Source: Lepidurus packardi
Lineage: Eukaryota > Arthropoda > Branchiopoda > Notostraca > Triopsidae
Direction of reading: 5' to 3'
Assembly: GCA_023053545.1 (NCBI GenBank)
Contig: JAKZAN010000005.1
Span: forward strand, 12,276,001 to 12,340,000
DNA length: 64,000 nt
This document shows, one piece after another, positions 22,101-30,800 of the stretch. The notes beneath the pieces are model-generated. The model searched no databases. It was not told where the DNA came from and saw only the letters and a list, made by a program, of their open reading frames with translations. Both the position numbers and the translations under genes were made by a program. Numbering within the stretch: position 1 is the first letter of the stretch; the number at the start of each line of letters is the position of its first letter.

Positions 22101-22558
22101 ATGACGAGGTGGAGATTGTCTCGGAGAATGAGTGGAGGATCAAGGATTTGGAGACGGGGGCCTATGCCAGAGTTATTAGCCACTCGGATGAGCTATGTGA
22201 TTGCGTTGAGAAATGCGAAGCGTGTGGAGCCTGTAAGGATAATTTCACGTGCGATTGCGAGGATTTTTATACGCAGCGGCTGGCCTGCAAGCATATCCAC
22301 AAGGTTTGCCCGGAGTTACCCTACGATGTACGGAACGTGCACGTCGAAGAGGTACGTGAGTTGGAGAGTCAGAGTGAGAAAGTGGAGAACCGAGACAAGT
22401 TGGCGGACAAGTTAGAATCGTCCAAGTTTTACGTGGACAGCATCAAAGACATCATGACTCCGCTTGTGGAATCGCTTGATCAACGGGCGTACGAACCGGC
22501 GGTACTTCGCGAGATGTACGACCTCCTCCTGGCGGTGAAAAGGGTGACTGAGAAGTAA
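19139..22558 (+). CDS. OTU protease - C2H2 - MULE transposase - SWIM fusion protein
   Basis: One uninterrupted 1139-codon frame. Domains: OTU-type cysteine protease about 90-285 (NGNCFYNS with Cys103; WSPNHFVPV with His276; the usual Asp three before Cys is Asn100); two C2H2 fingers about 298-357; three short repeats of a VTMDDNGDPIITG kind about 377-455; a third finger about 480-505; MULE-type DDE transposase about 640-950 with candidate acidic residues Asp750 (VDSSHK), Asp812/813 (ELDDSAWNAW) and Glu925 (FLESYH); SWIM finger C1038, C1040, C1050, H1052. MULE proteins cut and rejoin transposon ends in the nucleus; OTU enzymes remove ubiquitin. A 5' UTR intron (about 18982-19068, GTAAAT to CTGTAG) is plausible. 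AATAAA lies at 22945-22950. No terminal inverted repeats or target duplications were found, so it could be an active element with ends I missed, an immobile copy, or a domesticated gene. Confidence 0.85.
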   Translation: MALERAKQFAIWRANLQKVTGLPSTTQNDISNDPIIVSSSGFERFRQICLVYKKQFARFPIPTQLIPPDTIVLNQIEAFATQVFPEKFTSDFVALKSTSNGNCFYNSASLSLFNCEDYAEEIRCRVVVELATNYELYSRESEFLSKDQISQMVNSSGVDIDRVSFPGPSNDTGVKNSEQTIKYYCLEQTKEFEHASIISFPALANALSVAVESIYPYPDIDPNASDHPAFHFNVVFQPQNELISGTIRMLWTGNFHLTCEFKSGRLVIGKDWSPNHFVPVLERAQTLDLSTITESDAALFICKWCNTTFTRKSNLKIHLGKSRCHSREPLFKCTQCSSGFSRKFTLNRHVATIHAPESERPPKVRKTGSERDFEGFTTVVITLDDNGGPIIIGTPQKTQIKADEISESVIVTMDDGYPVVTGTPKVREVGTETSKESVVVTTDDNGDPIITGTFESENPGGEETPAKNAVNTSMRKLSHRLVCYFDGCGERLTRLLNYIGHVNQKHGMNCVIEEGSFPDEESFLAWKISIERSQNVSLVNCRGSSRHRYSTTTTFLCNRSFSYKSRAEGKRAAKRVGSCRTGGHCTSFIIAVVPHETKTVKVRYCLTHVPHDLLARRNRLHKDVQEEVIQKLQAGLSKREIVESMNRSTETADAACRDHSITIKDVQNIKQKLPLTLGMARRSNNRDFTGIDELVRKMALQAYNPVFLFEKQGILDDETGEEVPSFAMGIIFQSQINVFQMYGRNCVCVDSSHKVSDLLLTTVVVLDEGGRGHPVAFLLTDCEHEMLYRLFFERLFKKVGEIRAEEFVSELDDSAWNAWEKVFDARTTERRVSSWHVEKAWHRKLKDNGRVSSGVVCTLFCLLRSLLRLKDKGDFQRCFKTFSNFVEKRNKLFSTYFSEHFAPRADEWAGFSTTHLQGRINIFLESYHRVLRYVFEEGEQKVEAVLRVLENYASDSDFREYLVYRSIQSESVVAETNKRHRNSEQIPDDEVEIVSENEWRIKDLETGAYARVISHSDELCDCVEKCEACGACKDNFTCDCEDFYTQRLACKHIHKVCPELPYDVRNVHVEEVRELESQSEKVENRDKLADKLESSKFYVDSIKDIMTPLVESLDQRAYEPAVLREMYDLLLAVKRVTEK

Positions 22559-23522
22559 ATCAAAGGAACCATGGAAAGCTTCTGGATGAGCGTGGAAAGG
22601 AGAGAGTTTTGTAACCAAGGAAAAATTTTGTCGAATGTACAGTACGTGAAGTGTTTACTCTAGTACGGTATTGCTGACTGCTTGAGCTATGTACCTCTTA
22701 CTTAAAATAATTCTTGATTTTCTGACCTATTGACAATATAAGCAGTTCATGTTTACTTAGAACAACACCGTTTCAGATTTCTACTCGGTACGTGAAGTAC
22801 GTATTTTGGATTGGGTGAGTAGATTTAAATGTCCCTATCTTACGAACGTGTTTTAAAAATGACGCAGTATTTTCCTTAGTACGCTCAGGGAAATTGTGGG
22901 GTAAACCAAGGTTAATGTCGTGCGTGTCGTATATTGTACGAAAGAATAAATGTTAGTACTTTGTGTTGAAGGATATCTGGAGCAAGTGAAGCGACTTAAT
23001 TGCGGCAGCTGCGGTACAGTTTGTAGCTCTTGAAAGGAATTCTCGGTGATTAAATAATGAACCGCGCTGGGTAGAAAAAATTCTTGTTATAATCGCTAAA
23101 GAAATGTCCAGCTGTGTCACGATGACAAATTGGAATTGTTTAGTTAACAATGAACAATCTAAATTGAACGTACTAAATCCCTCCGTAGAATTGAAAGGGC
23201 ATATCAAATAGTTAAAAGGAAAACTATTATTTACTATTAACAATGACTTGTTTTTACCAAACGATTATTCCTACGTTATCCTGTAAGTAATTTCGCTTTA
23301 TATAATTTTCTAGAAAATTGTCTGATCATCGCTTCGATCAGATTGTAATTACTCCTCTTTGTATTTGCCATCAATTCTAACCAAAGAGAAAATTCAATAT
23401 TATATTTCTGTATTATTTTCCAGAGCTACAAATTTGGAAAGTATTCATTATACACGGTTTTCATCACTTCAGCATAGTTCCTGGAAGGATAGTATGGTTC
23501 TGGAAATGGCGACGCTTCCCCG
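22559..23522. other. 3' flank of the OTU-MULE gene, otherwise empty
   Basis: Contains a poly(A) signal AATAAA at 22945-22950. Repeats of GTACGTGAAGT occur near 22640 and 22790. A 96-codon minus frame at 22953-23243 has no recognisable feature. Confidence 0.4.
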
Positions 23523-24737
23523 CTAGTGTTTACGTTTGTGGCCGGTAGCACATGCGTCACCACAGCCCTAAGGATGCCCGGGCATGTTAAATAAAAAGCG
23601 AATTGAAAAGGATTGAATAGTTACGTTAGTAGATAAAGCTTTTGCTAAGCATGCCAATCCTTTGGCTTGAGCTAAGCATTCAGGAGTAGCGTTCTGGACC
23701 GGACCAGAAGACTCTGGGCGGCCGCCATTTTGAGGGCGTTGGCCGTTGTTGTTGCCTGGTCCGCCATGGCCGTTAGGAGGTCCTTGCTGATGGTTGCTCC
23801 CTTGAGGGGGGCCATTTTGAGGTTGGTTTTGACCAAAACATTCACTCACTAACAAACGAAAGGTATTGCTTTCAAACATAGATTTCAGATCCGTGTTATC
23901 AATGGAGTTTCTTACTGATGGTTGTAACGGTCGCGGTAGTATTAGCCAGGCAAGTTTTGAGGATATTGGTAGCGTTAGTTTTCTGCACACTCGTCAAGTT
24001 GCTGGTAGTGATAACGGCAGTCAAGCCAGTCAGGCTAACTTTGTTGGTCGAATCAAGCTACATGAAATCCATTACAGATTTACTTTGAAAATGGTCAAAA
24101 ATTGTTAATAAATACCGCTTTCATGTTCTGCAATACACATTTTGGCATACACTGTAAACGGGATGAAAAAGGGACTCATTAGCCATCTGGTTCAATGAGC
24201 AACTTGGTAAAAAAAACTTACGAAAACAGCTGCAGGAGAAGGTGTAGTCTGTGAAATTCAATTAAATTTAGCTATAGATATAAATTTCATGGTTTTATTT
24301 TAAGATTTTTACCCCGGATTGCGCATTCGTTTGATTCCTCGCTAGACATACAATAAAATGACAATTAAGTTTGAAAGTTGATGGCTTTCCCATTATTTGG
24401 CTGACCTGTATCTAAGCAAGTTTTCTCAGCTGCTTTGTTGGCAGCAGACAAGCAAGGAAACTAAAATGGAATAGTTGAAACACTAAAGAACTGTTAAAAA
24501 AGTTACAATTTATTGGCAACTTACGGCATCTCCTCCTGAAAGAAATTCAGAAAGAAATTCGTTAGTTCCTTAAGCCATTTATAGAAACGAAATTGAAAAT
24601 TATACCCTTGGGTCCTTGTTGCTCTGAAGGCTTGACCTATTCAGAAATTGAACGGAATTATAATCTTTCCAAACTCTACTTGCAGTTATATTTACCAATG
24701 CCGCAGCAATAAACGCAACAATAACAAAATACTTCAT
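23523..24737 (-). CDS. Secreted Cys-rich protein with odorant-binding-protein-like spacing (paralogue 1)
   Basis: Ten exons: 24696-24737, 24606-24636, 24525-24535 (11 nt), 24406-24460, 24313-24341, 24222-24248, 24116-24151, 23916-24057, 23625-23848, 23523-23567; 214 codons, 213 aa. Signal peptide MKYFVIVAFIAAAL, then Cys at 31, 43, 66, 70, 113, 128, 182, 191, 201 and 205. C66-x3-C70, 42 residues to C113, and C182-x8-C191 fit the C2-C3-C4 and C5-C6 spacing known for insect odorant-binding proteins; an Asn/Gln/Gly/Pro-rich insert (about 129-178) separates C4 from C5. Several NxT/NxS sites suggest glycosylation. Junctions were set by matching paralogue 2 exon by exon; exon 24313-24341 has no counterpart and was chosen for phase. 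Secreted hemolymph carrier proteins with similar Cys patterns are an alternative. Confidence 0.7.
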
Positions 24738-25444
24738 TTTCCTTAGAGTTTCGTTGACTGTTTGGATTCCACAAGGCGCCGAACTGACAAGTCCTATCAC
24801 TGAATTCGTTCTAACTTGGAATGCTTGTAGACAGGCTTTTTAATAAGAGACTAAGAAGGGGAAGTACTGCAGTATACACCAATTAGACTTAGTCACCTAG
24901 GCAATTACGGGAGGCGAACCGACAGTCTTTTGTCTGATGACAAGGACACTTGCATGTGTTTTAAGGAAGCTTCGGAACTGAAGGGCAAAGAGATTGTGAT
25001 GCATACACTTTTTGTTTTGTTCTTAAAAGTGCCTTTAAAGTTGTCCTATATTGACGATGTAGTTGCAAGGGGACTTGGTTTGTAACGTTGTGTAATTTTT
25101 AAGTACAGTACGTCACCCGATTAGAGTTGTTTATATCCTTTGTAAATGGTTCAAAAACATATGTCGGAAAGCTCCGGGGTACGTTTTAAATATGCCTACT
25201 TATTATACGTTTGAACACCGCGTAAAACTAATAATTCGGTATTCAGCCATTCAAAGTCCCAATTAAGTTGAAACTTATATTTCAGTATTCAGCAATTCTA
25301 CCAACTTAGCAAATACATTCAGTGTACATGCCTGGCAAGCAATAAGTTGTGTACATTGTTAATTCTAATACTTGGACGATAAACTTTTCAGCATAGAAAT
25401 AAAATCACTAAGGGAAATGAAAATCCTGTGAATTTCGCCACTTA

Positions 25445-26984
25445 TCACTGTTTTCCTTTTGGGCCATGACCATTGGATCCTCGTGGAGGACCACAATCCT
25501 ACAATCAAATAAAATTGTAAATAATTTAAAGTGATGGTAATAGTCAAAGTTGTTATTGCGTACGTTGGCAGCTAGTGCTTTTCCTAAACAATCCACGCCC
25601 CTGGCGCTCGCTTGACATTCAGGAGTCATATTTGGAGGTGGACGGCGTCCTCCTGATGGTCCTTTGCCGTTTTGGTTTTCCTCCTTTAGTACTCTGCCAT
25701 TTTGGTTTTTACCACCTGGTCCTTTAGCTCCATTACTTTGATTAGGTGCAGTTGTGCTCGATTCGTTTGACTCTGCTGACTCTGATTCCATTTCTGTACT
25801 TTCATCTTCTTCGGACTGCCCGCTTTCATCTCGATTACGGCCAGCCTGAGATCCTTTGCCATTGGTGTTTTTCCCTTTTGATCCTTTGCCATTTTGGTTT
25901 TTACCGTTGTGGTTTTTACCACTTTGTCCTGTAGTTCCTTTATTTTGATTAGGCGCGTTCGTGGTCGATTCATTGGACTCTCCTGACTCTGATTCCACTC
26001 TTCTGTTTTCATCGTCTTGAGACTGCCCGTTTTGATCTTGATGGTGGCCAGTTTTAGTTCCTTTGCCGTTTGTGTTTTTCTCCGTTGGTCTTTTGCCATT
26101 TTGGTTTTTACCACCTGCTGGTCGGGTAGTTCCTTTATTTTGATTAGGTGAGTGTGTGCGCGATCCATTGGGGTCAGTACTGCCATCTGTGGCGGAATCA
26201 GCCAAGCAAGTCTTTAGGATATTGGTAGCGCTAATTTTCTGCGAATCTGTCAAATTAGCTCTGTTAATAACAGCAACCAAAGCTTCAGTGTCGACTTGGT
26301 TGGAAGAATCAATCTAAATAATATGTAAAGAAGAACATGGTATCCTTGTTAGTAAATATAATTGTAGCATCATTAGTACCGCTTTGAGTTGTTGCAGAAG
26401 ACATTTAGGAGGACACTAGCGAAAACTTAATTAATTCGAAAACTTCGATTAAAATATAACAAATCAATCTTACGAAGTTGGTATCGTTAGACTTTACGTT
26501 CGTCGCAAACAACTGTACTTCGTCCGACGTTTCAAAACGCCACCAATAATCACTTCGCCATAGTGGCCTTTTCTCTGTAAAATAATAACAAGTAATTTTT
26601 AGAGCTAATTTTGTAGAAATCCTTGGTAGAAATTTACCCATGCAGGTTTTACCAGCTTCTTTGTCAGCGGAAGATAGACAAGGAAACTAAAAAGAGGATT
26701 GACACTACATCTGTCTTAATTCAAGTCTTGCAAACTTACGGGTTCTCCTGTAAGAATTATGCAAAATTAAGCTCAGTTGCGAAGTATTGATTCAAGTAAC
26801 TGAACTTACCTTTGGGTCCTCCATCATTGGGTCGTTCGGTATTACCACCAGGTTTCTGGGCCTAAAAGTACACCGATAGAGGGATACTTTGTAAGAAAAC
26901 TTCTCGAAGATTAACCTTCTGGACTAGGTATAAAATACTTACCATTGCCAGAGCAACAAGAAGAGCGAAAATATAAAACCTCAT
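25445..26984 (-). CDS. Secreted Cys-rich protein with odorant-binding-protein-like spacing and a large repeat insert (paralogue 2)
   Basis: Eight exons: 26943-26984, 26810-26861, 26740-26747 (8 nt), 26638-26686, 26474-26574, 26380-26415, 25564-26313, 25445-25498; 364 codons, 363 aa. Signal peptide MRFYIFALLVALAMA. Cys at 37, 49, 85, 89, 132, 329, 338 and 348. C85-x3-C89, then 42 residues to C132 (the same count as paralogue 1), and C329-x8-C338. Between C132 and C329 lie about 196 residues of Asn/Gly/Lys/Ser/Glu-rich sequence built from two full and one partial repeat of about 65 residues, each beginning near PNQNKGT and ending near ESNEST, with alternating basic and acidic blocks. The folded core seems split by a disordered insert. 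Ligand and tissue cannot be read from the sequence. Confidence 0.75.
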
Positions 26985-27050
26985 GTTTTACTTTGGTGTA
27001 CGTTTTGCACAGCGATGAACTACTATTACTTTTTAGAAATTCGCCTGGGT

Positions 27051-27057
27051 TTTTATA
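27051..27057 (-). promoter_or_regulatory. TATA box of secreted Cys-rich paralogue 2
   Basis: TATAAAA on the minus strand about 70 bp upstream of the start codon at 26984, with a TTCATC initiator-like site near 27015. Confidence 0.6.
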
Positions 27058-27764
27058 CTGGGTTTGAATGCGCCACATGGGCAGTAGATGATTGAACACC
27101 TGAATAGCCAAGTCACATATTATATAAATTGAATGCTTGTAGGGCCAATAGGAGAGAATGAAATAAAACACATGTCATGGCATTAATTACTAGGGTGATT
27201 TGAACTGTGTTTTGTGTGTGACTAAGGTAAACATGAAAGTGAAGGACAAAATAGTTAAGTCCTAATCAGCCGGCGCACATGTTTGAGGGCTAAGCAGTAT
27301 TTGTTGCTGGTTTCATTAAAGTGCGTCAGATCAAATAAGTACTGCCGCTTTTTGTAAATTATACCAGGAGGGTTACAAGACAACTTTATTCCAAATAACG
27401 ATCGTTGAGAAATACAGTATACAATTAATGTCATCAAGTGCCTGACTCTGCTCAGGGTCGACTCATTTAAATGTTGCCCAATATGTGGAAACGTTTCAAT
27501 TTATTTCATATTATCTGTTGTTACGGATAGAAGCTGAGTCATTCCAATTAAAATGAAAGAAAAAAACTTCTGAAAAACTCAATCACAAAGTGATGTTAGT
27601 TTTCTTGATTGCTGCAAAGATATATACAATTTTTAAATAGCTGGGCCTTTTCCCAGAGTATGGTAATTAACATTATTATAGTTTTCAGAAGCCGAGTTTC
27701 GTATATACCGCCATTTTCTTCGAAGGCGTGGCTTGTTTGTCTAACGGCGGCGCTTCTCACAGCA
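27058..27764. other. Intergenic spacer before IFT139
   Basis: AT-rich spacer between divergently transcribed genes; no coding sequence recognised. GC content rises from about 27720 toward the IFT139 start. Confidence 0.4.
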
Positions 27765-27778
27765 GGAAACTTGGCAAC
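27765..27778 (+). promoter_or_regulatory. Degenerate X-box (RFX site) upstream of IFT139
   Basis: GGAAACTTGGCAAC matches 11 of 14 positions of the ciliary X-box consensus GTHNYYATRRNAAC, with a perfect GGCAAC right half, 75 bp upstream of the IFT139 start codon. Location and gene identity fit RFX control of ciliary genes; the weak left half lowers confidence. Confidence 0.45.
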
Positions 27779-27852
27779 GCGGCTTTTATCGAAAGATTTC
27801 ACGCAGTTTTTTGTTAGTTGATGGTGCAAAAAAGCACGAATTTATACCAAAA

Positions 27853-30800
27853 ATGGCGAGCAGTGATAAAGCTCTTAAGGTAATACAATGAATGGCTTTT
27901 ATTTTCTCTTAACATCGAGTTATATTAGGATGAAATCCATTACTTCAGTCGCGAACAAATGTACTTTGCCATGCAAGATTTGGCTACCCAAGGTCTTCGT
28001 CGTTATCCTGGCCAGGAAATCTTCAAACTCTACCATTCCTTAGCTTTATTACTGCAAAATAAGCTTTCCGAAGCGACTTCGGAACTCGAATCCCTTCAAG
28101 TAATCATTTGAACCTCCAAAAATCCTTTACAAACCTCTAGACCACTCACTTTTTTCTTCTAGCAAGCACCTGGAGTGAAACTGGCCGCTTATTTAGCCCT
28201 TATTTATGCCCTTCGGTGCTCCAGCAGTACCAATAAGGACCAAATGGCTGACCTCGACGCCAAAGTCAAAGAAGAGCGCAAGAAAGCCTCAGAAGAAACG
28301 CTTTACCACGCCGCTCTCTTTCTAAACATCGTCCATCGCTATGACAAAGCTCGAGAATACTCCGACCGCATGCTAAAACTCAACCCGACATTCCAAGAAG
28401 GCCTTATCCTCAAAGGCTGGATTGATTTACGTTCCCAAGATGCGACCAGGAAGAAAGATTCACTACAATACTTTACCAACGCGTTAGTCCATGAACCGCG
28501 TCGAATGGACGCTCTTATGGGCAAATTCACCTACCATTTAACCCAGGGAGAGCCTGAGTTAGCCACTGAAGTGGTTAATCAACTGATTGTCACCTTTTCC
28601 AACCATTGGACTCCTTTAGCAGAGAAATTGCGCTTGCAACTCTCCTTAAAAGAGTGGGACCCGGCCAAAGACGCCTTAAAGCGGTACATTTGGTTACATC
28701 TTCTCTTTTTAAAGCATCTTTGATAACTTTTCTTTTCATTTAGAGTCTTGAACATAAACCCGGACTGTTTAATGGCTGTTAAGTTCCAAATTTTGCAAAC
28801 TTTGTGCCGCGATGGTAGCACTGAAGATGCTGGAAGTCTCATTCGCCAATATTACAGCATTTTGGAGAAGAATGAGCCTCGGAGTGCTAATTTATTTTAC
28901 GAGGCTGCGCAACTTTACTCCCGTGTGGTAATCCAAACTTAAAAAAACGCAAATCTTGTCTTTTTACAAAAGAAAAGAAATTTTTTTCATTGGGAGACTT
29001 ATTCTAATATTGCTTTTTTAATTTCATGAAATATTTCTTCTTCTATACACAAGGTAGTATTAAAAATCGTAATTTAATGATTTTTTACATTTTGTTTTCA
29101 TAGTGTGGGAACCATATGGGAGTTTTGGCGGAATGCCAACGCTTGGCAGAACGAGCTGTGCAACTGGATTCCAAAGAAGCCGAGTTTGTGACGGAATTGG
29201 CGAGACAACACGCCTTACAAGGCAAAGTTAAAGAAGCTTTAAGACTTTACAAAACCGCCACCAAGTTGGATGAAGCCTCCATTCCAGCCGTGTGCGGAGT
29301 CACGTGGTGTTTACTCGAAGACGGGCAGTTAGATACCGCTCAACAGCAATTGGATTTCCTGCAGGAAATTTTGGGCGCCGAAGACGTCACCAGCGAGTTT
29401 TTGTACCTGAAAGCGGTCTATATTCGCAAACGCAACACTGCCCAAGGCGATGTTCTAGGTATAACTTCCAAAAACGGCGCAACATTGTTGTCTTTTTGTA
29501 CTTTTCTTACATTTCTGGCGTTTTTCTTGCAAGTTGTAGGGTTCGAGAGTGAATGGAAGATGGAGTTAAGGTTTGGGAGACAGAATTAATGCACTCATTC
29601 GTGTTTTTCTTGTTAGGACTCTTGGATCAAGCTGCAGAAGTACGGTTGACACAAATTCAGGGGTTTTATTACGGTGCGGAATTCCTGATACGATTAAATC
29701 CGGCTTTGGTGACCCAAATTACGAATGAGTACCTCTATTGGGCTCCTACAGAGGTAGTTTGCGCTTTTCATCAAGTTTGGGAAGCTAAAGTCAGTCTTGG
29801 ATAGCCCTTGGGAGAGGGACAGAGCCATGCGGCCTTAGCTGGAGCCATAAAAGTCATTGAATTTGCGATTTTAGCGTGTCCTGGTCTGTTGCCCGCGTTG
29901 TACGCCTTGGCGAAAGCCTGTTATTTGAATGGAGACTTCAAAGCTGCACACAGCACTGTTCAACGCCTACTCCAAGACGTTGGTAAGATCAAAACTGAAC
30001 GAAATTGGAGAGTAAAACTCAAAAAAAAAGTTTTTGTATAGTTAATTCATTTGATTTACTTTATTTTTCTAGATCCGACATTCGCTGAAGGGCATTTATT
30101 AATGGCGCAAATCCAATTACACCAAGGCAATTATACGCTCGCTGGGGCTAGCTTAGAGAAGGGATTAAGCTACAATTTTCACGTAAAAAAGCGACACGAA
30201 AGTAAAAATGCCTGGGAATTCATTTTTTTGCTTTTTTTTGCATAAAGGTGCGAGAATATCCATTATATCACTTGATTTCGGCCAAAGTGCTCCGACACAG
30301 AGGTGAAGTACCCCAAGCCGTAACTAGTTTACACACAGCCATGGTTCTCGCCGGCTTGAAGCCTTCAAGTGAGTTTCTTTTCTCCGGAAATGTCACATTG
30401 TGACACTTGGATCGCTCATTTGGGTGCGTTTTTAGGCGCTGGAATGAAGAAAGCTAAGGTGGAGTTGTCTACCAGGGACCAAGCTGTCTTGTACATGGAA
30501 TTAATCACAGCATTACAGCAAACTAACCAGAAAGAAGAGGCGGGACGACTCATGCAAGAGGCGTTGACCAAATTTCGGGTATTTTTAAAATTTTAAAATT
30601 TTAAAATTTTTTATTATTTTTTTTTTTTTTTATAAAGACATCTTGTAAGTTTAAGCGTATGACTTCATAAGAAGAGTTAGGGTGGGGAATTTCCTTTTTT
30701 TAAACTACGTAGGCTTTCGCGTGTGGTCGTGTTTGAAATTCTTCGCTTCTCTATTCTTACATTCCATTCGGTTTAGCGTGCTAGAACAGAACAGGGAATG

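Noticed and set aside
18765..22950. Terminal inverted repeats and target duplications for the MULE element
   Set aside because: Searched by eye on both sides; no convincing pair found, so none is reported.
25686..26186. 166-codon minus frame overlapping the repeat insert of paralogue 2
   Set aside because: A shifted reading of the same low-complexity repeat; the other frame is supported by the Cys core, phase and paralogue match.
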